A DNA stretch of 28,370 bases from a virus, in IMG/VR virus record IMGVR_UViG_3300012920_009192, positions 1 to 28,370 of that record. One strand, given 5' to 3'. The stretch's first letter is position 1; each line of letters opens with the position of its first letter. Made by a program: the position numbers and the translations under genes. Of this stretch, positions 24,501 through 28,370 are shown in pieces. The notes under the pieces were generated by a model, which made no database searches, was not told the DNA's origin, and saw only the letters and a list, made by a program, of their open reading frames with translations.

Positions 24501-27500
24501 ATATTCAAGGACTTTTGTTGAGGGAACGGGGGCAATCTCTGAGAGCGTCTCTACCTCAAACGGAATTACTAAAAGAGTCAAGAAGACTGTCGGTAACGTA
24601 CCTCCCGCAGGCGGTTGCGTGGTTTCAAAAAACGAAGAACCAATCGTAGACATAGACGGCAATGACTGCGCTATAGTTTATACTTATGCCTTTTTGGAAG
24701 TTCAGCAGGGTGAGTTGGAGCGCACAGTATCTTCTAGCGGTGGCGTCACCAAAACCCGAATACGTCAAGCGGGACAAGCTCCCAATGCTCAAGGGTGTCT
24801 AGTTGCCAAAAAAGAGGAAGAGATAAAAGACATTAACGGGCAAGTTTGCTTCGTAATATACGACCACACATACGCCGACGGACAGGGAGAAGTTAGTCGA
24901 TCAGTTTCTAGTAGCGGTGGCATAACCAAGACTACCATTAAGTCAATTAAAGTCCCTCCCGCAGGGCAGGGCTGTCTAGTGGCGAAAGATGAGGAAGAAA
25001 TTCAAGGCATCAACGGGGCGTGCTACACCATTTACACATACACTTTTGCCGAAGGTGCGGGAGAGTTGGAGCGATCGACTTCCTCTAGCGGAGGCATCAC
25101 TAAAACAAGAATTAAAACAATAGGCGCAGCGCCCGCAGGGCAAGGATGCATTGTCGGTCGAAGTGAAGAAGAAATAAAAGGAGTAAACGGTCGGTGCTTC
25201 ACGATATACGATTACACGTTTGCAAGCGGTCAAGGAGAGTTAGAACGGACTGTATCTTCTAGCGCAGGCATGACTCGCACTCGCATCAAAAGTTTGGGAC
25301 AAGCGCCACAGGGACAGGGATGCGTAGTTTCAAGAGGCGAGCAAACTACAAAAGACGCGAACGGACAAGACTGCTTGACCGTATACACTTATGAATTTCT
25401 AGATGCAGGCGGGGGCGAGATGGAGAGAAGCACTAGAACTAGCGGAGGTCTCCAAATACAGCGAATAAAATCCGTAGGACAAGCCCCCGCAGGGCAGGGT
25501 TGTTTAACATCAAAATCAGAAGAAGAGATAAAGGATGCGAACGGACAGGTTTGCACCACGATATACACTTACGAGTTCACTTCGGGACAGGGAGAGCTAG
25601 ACAGATCGGTCACAACTTCGGACGGGGTTACGCTGACGAAAGTTAAACAGTTTGGAGGCGTTCCCGCAGGGCAATGCGTTACGCAAAGTTCTAGCGAAAA
25701 CGTGTATGATATAAACGGAGGCGTTTGCGACACCATAGAAACTAGAACATTCATGGGTTGGCAAGAGGGGATTTTGTCAAAAACGACAAAGACAGGCCCC
25801 GAAAATATGCTCATTACTACCATTGTCAGCACCAACCAAGGAGCAGGCGCTCCCGCAGGAGGTTGCGTAATGGGCGAGGGCACGAAAGAGTTCAGAGACA
25901 TAGACGGCAATATTTGCTTTACGCGCTACACCACTACATACGGGACAGCGCCTGCAAATGGTGAAATAGAAAGAACTACTCGCAGTGGTGGCGGTCAGTC
26001 GATCACAACGATTAAAGCAGTTGGTCAAGCTCCCGCAGGGCCTGGGGGCGCGTGTCAAACGGGCGAAAGTAAAAAAGACATCATGGATATGGACGGAAAC
26101 GTTTGTTTCTCCGTATACACCGCAGAGTTTACGCAAGGCACGGGCATGATGGATGATAAAGCCACAACACGGTCGGACGGCGGTTTGGAAATACGCTCTA
26201 GAGCGCGGGGGCAAGTTCCTCTCCCACCCACAAACAATGCGTGCGTTTTAGGCAAAGCCGAAGAAGCTGTTTACGATAAAGACGGAAATCAGTGTGACAC
26301 GATATACACTTGGACTTACCTCGTCCCACCTAGCGGACATATAGTGTCCGAGACATCCAATACGAATAGCAACGGCATCACCGTAACTACGATTGTGGGG
26401 GCAAACATTGTGCCCCTTCCGCCCAATGGAAACTCTTGCTTAACGGGCGAGGGCGAAAAGGTCGTTAACGATATGGACGGCAACGAGTGTTACACAATAT
26501 ACACTAGAGAGTTTTCTTCGGGCAGTGGAATTATTCGGGAAAGTGTACGTTCTTCGGGAGGTCTTACTTACCGCACGATTAAAAGCGTTGGTAACCAACC
26601 TCCCCAAGCAAACGGCGGGTGCTTGACTGCAAAATCCGAAATTCAGCACAAAAGTAAGGACGGTAGTGTTTGCTACACGGTCTATGAATACGAGTTTCTA
26701 GCGCAGACGACTTATAAAGTATTAGAACAAAGCGTAGATTTGGGAAGTAACGGTTTGAAAAAAACTACTACCAAAACTTTGGAAGCTCCATACCAAGGGC
26801 AGGGCTGTAAGGTAGGAGAAGGTTCTTACGACATCCAAGGCGTAAACGGTAAGTGCGCTACAGTGTACACAACGCAACACGTGGAAGGCATGGGCGAATA
26901 CGATCGAGACGTTTCTCCAAGAACGGGATATTCCATTGTAACTATCAAATCAATCGGACAACCTCCGCAACCTCCTAACAACCAAAGGTGTTTGTTGAGC
27001 AGTTCTGAAGTTGATGTGCAGGGAATAGATGGCTCTTGCTTTAAGAAATATAACTACCAATACATTGTAGGCGAATATGGCAAACTGCTAAGTACGACTT
27101 CTCGTTGGAGCGAGGGCGTTCTATACACAACAAAAAGACAAATGGATCAAGCTCCCGCAGGGCAGGGCTGTAAGATAGGGGAATCTACGGACGAAATAAT
27201 CGGAGAGAATGGGGTCTGCATTACCATATATGAAACTACTTTTGCAGAAGGGCAGGGCGAAGTCGATCGAAGCGTTACGACAAGAGACGGTATAGTGTTT
27301 ACGACCATAAAAAGCATTGGTCAACCTCCGCAAGGAGATGGGTGTCTTTGGTCTAAGGGAGAGACTACTAGGCGAGGTATGGACGGCGCTAGTTGTTACA
27401 CTATATACAATTACACTTTCGCAAAAGGCTACGGAGAAGTGAGTCGAACAACGAGAACCGATGGTTGCGGAATCACGTACACGACCATCGAATCAATAGA

Positions 27501-28341
27501 CCAACCTCCCGCAGGCAACGGAACTTTACAATCTGCTACCACTACCCAAGAAAGTGGTGGGGAAGGTGTGTGCTTTACGCGCTACAAATATGTTTTTGTA
27601 GACACTTCGGGACAGGGGACTATTTACGAGTCTACCTCATACCGCAACGACGGTTCTGTTCTGTATACGGCGTCGGCATATAATCAAGCGCCCGCTCAAA
27701 CGGGACAGTGTTTGGTGGAATCAAGAGTCAAATGTGATGAGGTTGGAACACTGTACACTACCGTCAGTTGGAGTCCTCCGACAGGCTTTGTTACGAATGC
27801 GACGGGGCGCTACTTTAAAAGAGGTAGAATAAAACTTAACGGCGACGGAGTAGTAGAAGTTACCGAGCCTCCCGTAGACCAACTAGTCGTGGCTACTGTT
27901 AGCGTAAGCTACTCTCAAGCCCCACCTAACGCTACCATTGAAGAGTCAGATCACGCGCCTATCTTGGAAAGAACCGTGCTGAGTCACGGTGGGGGCGTGT
28001 CCGTGCATAACAGGACGTACAAAGGCTACTGCGCTACTCAATCTGCTCCTGTGGAAAAAGAAGACATTATGTTTAACGGGATACCCGTAAAATCTGTAAA
28101 GTCTACACTTTATGGAGGAAGATGCCAAGGAGACTCCAAGGTCATTAAAATAGTTTCGGACAGAGTCGCAGCTTTTGGAGGCGGTTCGGGATGTACTTTC
28201 TTCCGAAACGAAATATGGACTTACGGAGGAGGAGGAGGGTCTAGTTCTAGTTCTAGTTCTAGTTCTAGTTCTAGTTCAAGTTCAAGTTCAAGTTCAAGTT
28301 CTAGTTCAAGTTCTGTCCGTCAAGGTAATCCGAATTACTAA
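21544..28341 (+). CDS. Giant 2265-residue repetitive tail or fibre protein
   Basis: Layout: an N-terminal region (1-246) with RPVGKPIVEKSTNGLRKITR and LPFCTVDEEYTEAYLVQQKL, likely the attachment end; five repeats of about 116 residues (247-828) carrying KDGYEIHTI, HNGALSIITIKNIGQQ and DQSGRFDIFTDVYVKG; about 20 repeats of 58-65 residues (829-2055) with PAGQGC, a second Cys in NGxxCxTIY and GELERS; a non-repeat C-terminal region (about 2056-2230); a run of 25 Ser (2233-2257); and an 8-residue end. Each 116-residue unit looks like two copies of the shorter module without cysteines. The whole is predicted beta-rich and elongated, suited to a long tail fibre or tail-tip protein. No enzymatic motif is seen. 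It follows the adaptor gene by one base and overlaps the next gene (TAATG). The role is inferred from architecture and position. Confidence 0.75.
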   Translation: MANEYIRPVGKPIVEKSTNGLRKITRRYVVHGPSSGAITVEDRVFLPFCTVDEEYTEAYLVQQKLEGSQDASQDVLVRTYLEVNDLPAEIDPPDYVRDGVGRVRVSKSYIVKSPYNSAWSEARVGTETWTTPNGDETILAKVTFDDKTCYAEYKEDYYQIGIISFKEEVKHNGKLKIRTYRSIGLETAQDFLDEANLGTDWVLVENMSGAGSADYQYGGLEVKTWTLVKGAGRIVLEQEDMGSAQITTEVIIVPDEESYAPYSDIPPNQVYETKVEDKQGYDLWTISGVVGQGEIDRKHEVRFNGALEIITIKNIGQQSTPPAGFVRVSEKHDQSGRYDIFTDVYVKGLGLVSEEEEDKGTAQITTQVWITPNGGNPPHTIPANQIFETRVEEKDGYEIHTIRGVIGQGEIERREETKHNGALSIVTIKNIGQQSVPPAGYVRVSENFDQSGRFDIFTDVYVKGQGLISTSEEDKGTAQITTEVHIVPNGGAPASAIPVAQVFQTRVEEKDGYEIHTISGVVGSGEIERREETKHNGALSIITIKNIGQQSPVPAGYVRVSQNYDQSGNFDIFTDVYVRGQGLITTEEEDKGTAQLATEVHIVPNGGAPVSNIPPNQVYETKVDERDGYEIHTIRGVVGAGEIDRKLEIKHNGALEVLTIQNIGQQSPIPVGYVRISEKLDQSGRFDIYTDVYAKGAGLVSVSEEEKGLATITTEVWLTENGGNPLTTIPQGQIYRTTTEEKDGYEIHTIVGVQGQGEIDRKLETRKQGALEILTIQSIGAKAPNQVGYTRVSERNDKSGNFEIFTDVFVKGAGRIQTSKTTGSGNTIRETVTYLTADDEPVPQGCVTAQDIEDNDGYVLYKKTYTSSAGVGALVTSTRTDQYGIFYPTVTETANNPPNYPNSVAITAKRETRLNCLDGQNAITEYEYTFAVLPADLEVSRSVKTSGNVKTTDIVTINNPPQNNGCILAESDRDLYDVDGVAYATIYSRTFVEGTGAISESVSTSNGITKRVKKTVGNVPPAGGCVVSKNEEPIVDIDGNDCAIVYTYAFLEVQQGELERTVSSSGGVTKTRIRQAGQAPNAQGCLVAKKEEEIKDINGQVCFVIYDHTYADGQGEVSRSVSSSGGITKTTIKSIKVPPAGQGCLVAKDEEEIQGINGACYTIYTYTFAEGAGELERSTSSSGGITKTRIKTIGAAPAGQGCIVGRSEEEIKGVNGRCFTIYDYTFASGQGELERTVSSSAGMTRTRIKSLGQAPQGQGCVVSRGEQTTKDANGQDCLTVYTYEFLDAGGGEMERSTRTSGGLQIQRIKSVGQAPAGQGCLTSKSEEEIKDANGQVCTTIYTYEFTSGQGELDRSVTTSDGVTLTKVKQFGGVPAGQCVTQSSSENVYDINGGVCDTIETRTFMGWQEGILSKTTKTGPENMLITTIVSTNQGAGAPAGGCVMGEGTKEFRDIDGNICFTRYTTTYGTAPANGEIERTTRSGGGQSITTIKAVGQAPAGPGGACQTGESKKDIMDMDGNVCFSVYTAEFTQGTGMMDDKATTRSDGGLEIRSRARGQVPLPPTNNACVLGKAEEAVYDKDGNQCDTIYTWTYLVPPSGHIVSETSNTNSNGITVTTIVGANIVPLPPNGNSCLTGEGEKVVNDMDGNECYTIYTREFSSGSGIIRESVRSSGGLTYRTIKSVGNQPPQANGGCLTAKSEIQHKSKDGSVCYTVYEYEFLAQTTYKVLEQSVDLGSNGLKKTTTKTLEAPYQGQGCKVGEGSYDIQGVNGKCATVYTTQHVEGMGEYDRDVSPRTGYSIVTIKSIGQPPQPPNNQRCLLSSSEVDVQGIDGSCFKKYNYQYIVGEYGKLLSTTSRWSEGVLYTTKRQMDQAPAGQGCKIGESTDEIIGENGVCITIYETTFAEGQGEVDRSVTTRDGIVFTTIKSIGQPPQGDGCLWSKGETTRRGMDGASCYTIYNYTFAKGYGEVSRTTRTDGCGITYTTIESIDQPPAGNGTLQSATTTQESGGEGVCFTRYKYVFVDTSGQGTIYESTSYRNDGSVLYTASAYNQAPAQTGQCLVESRVKCDEVGTLYTTVSWSPPTGFVTNATGRYFKRGRIKLNGDGVVEVTEPPVDQLVVATVSVSYSQAPPNATIEESDHAPILERTVLSHGGGVSVHNRTYKGYCATQSAPVEKEDIMFNGIPVKSVKSTLYGGRCQGDSKVIKIVSDRVAAFGGGSGCTFFRNEIWTYGGGGGSSSSSSSSSSSSSSSSSSSSSSSSSVRQGNPNY
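22282..24027 (+). repeat. Type A coding repeats: five units of 354 or 348 bp
   Basis: Units at 22282-22635 (354 bp), 22636-22983, 22984-23331, 23332-23679 and 23680-24027 (348 bp each). Equivalent points (the GG of IGQQ or its counterpart) are at 22489, 22837, 23185, 23533 and 23881, exactly 348 apart. The protein identity between neighbours is high, falling in the last copy. Confidence 0.95.
24028..27712 (+). repeat. Type B coding repeats: about 20 units of 58-65 residues
   Basis: Each unit begins near PP/AP-x-G-x-GC and continues through a second Cys before TIY, an aromatic strand pair and GELERS-SSGG-I-TxTxIKSIGQ. Units 4-9 are the most alike; those near the ends, and units with insertions such as VPLPP, are more diverged. 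The pattern shows tandem duplication followed by divergence. Confidence 0.9.
28240..28314 (+). repeat. Hexanucleotide (AGTTCT/AGTTCA) tract encoding 25 serines
   Basis: Twelve and a half hexamer units near the 3' end of the giant repeat protein gene, encoding only serine with alternating AGT and TCT or TCA codons. It is flanked upstream by a Gly run. The tract is prone to length change by 6 bp, which keeps the frame. Confidence 0.95.
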
Positions 28342-28370
28342 TGGCTGAGATAATTCCAACAGGCGGAAAA
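28341..28370 (+). CDS. Start of the next gene (truncated by the window edge)
   Basis: An ATG at 28341 overlaps the TAA of the giant repeat protein as TAATG, the same coupling used at 14676. Only ten codons (MAEIIPTGGK) are present before the window ends. The overlap with a known stop and the N-terminal MAE start support it as a real gene. Nothing can be said of the function. Confidence 0.6.
   Translation, partial: MAEIIPTGGK

Overview
The window is part of a tailed double-stranded DNA phage genome (Caudoviricetes), or a prophage of one. All genes lie on the + strand, packed with stop/start overlaps or gaps of at most 115 bases. It holds a virion and head module: a portal, an acidic coiled-coil scaffold, an N4-gp56-type major capsid protein followed by a strong intrinsic terminator, and a probable head-tail adaptor. 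Around these are serine-linked fibre-like proteins and two giant genes. No terminase, polymerase, integrase, tail sheath or tape measure is visible. The layout suggests a podovirus-like phage, but this is inference, and I cannot name a host.

Layout. 3-1115: a 3' piece of a probable internal virion protein. 1118-12415: a 3765-residue multidomain polyvalent-type protein. It has an embedded HEVGH metallopeptidase motif, a GNAT-like domain, an HDFFGH domain, a possible DNA-glycosylase-like domain and an LPD38-like C-terminal region, separated by repeated DD-T-L-x-A-R linkers. 12415-12624: a small acidic protein. 12670-14676: the portal. 14676-15257: a basic DUF6321-type protein and a small unknown. 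15261-16118: a fibre-like protein with a ~100-residue serine linker. 16115-16889: a short cassette of membrane and basic proteins, including a 38-residue one-helix protein. 16933-17891: a two-frame fibre-like gene. 17937-18914: scaffold. 18971-20467: major capsid protein, then the terminator. 20583-21542: adaptor. 21544-28341: a 2265-residue repeat protein. 28341 onward: the start of the next gene.

The most striking observation is at 17334-17377. A GGGAAAC heptamer in the correct frame is followed by a stop codon and, after a 6-base spacer, by a 10-bp hairpin. A -1 slip there joins two halves of one serine linker and would make a 319-residue protein instead of a 136-residue one. The downstream half has no start codon before its folded domain. 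This looks like programmed -1 frameshifting controlling how many copies of a displayed fibre domain are made.

Other points: the DD-T-L-x-A-R motifs in the 3765-residue protein sit at domain boundaries and could be processing sites. The repeat protein is built from one ~58-residue module, as an exact 348-bp dimer repeat without cysteines followed by about 20 single modules, most with two cysteines. A recurring intergenic element (TAATRCAACnnnTTG) lies before several genes. The capsid gene's ribosome binding site can pair with an upstream arm. A protein-like +1-frame ORF overlaps the giant gene at 8835-9047.
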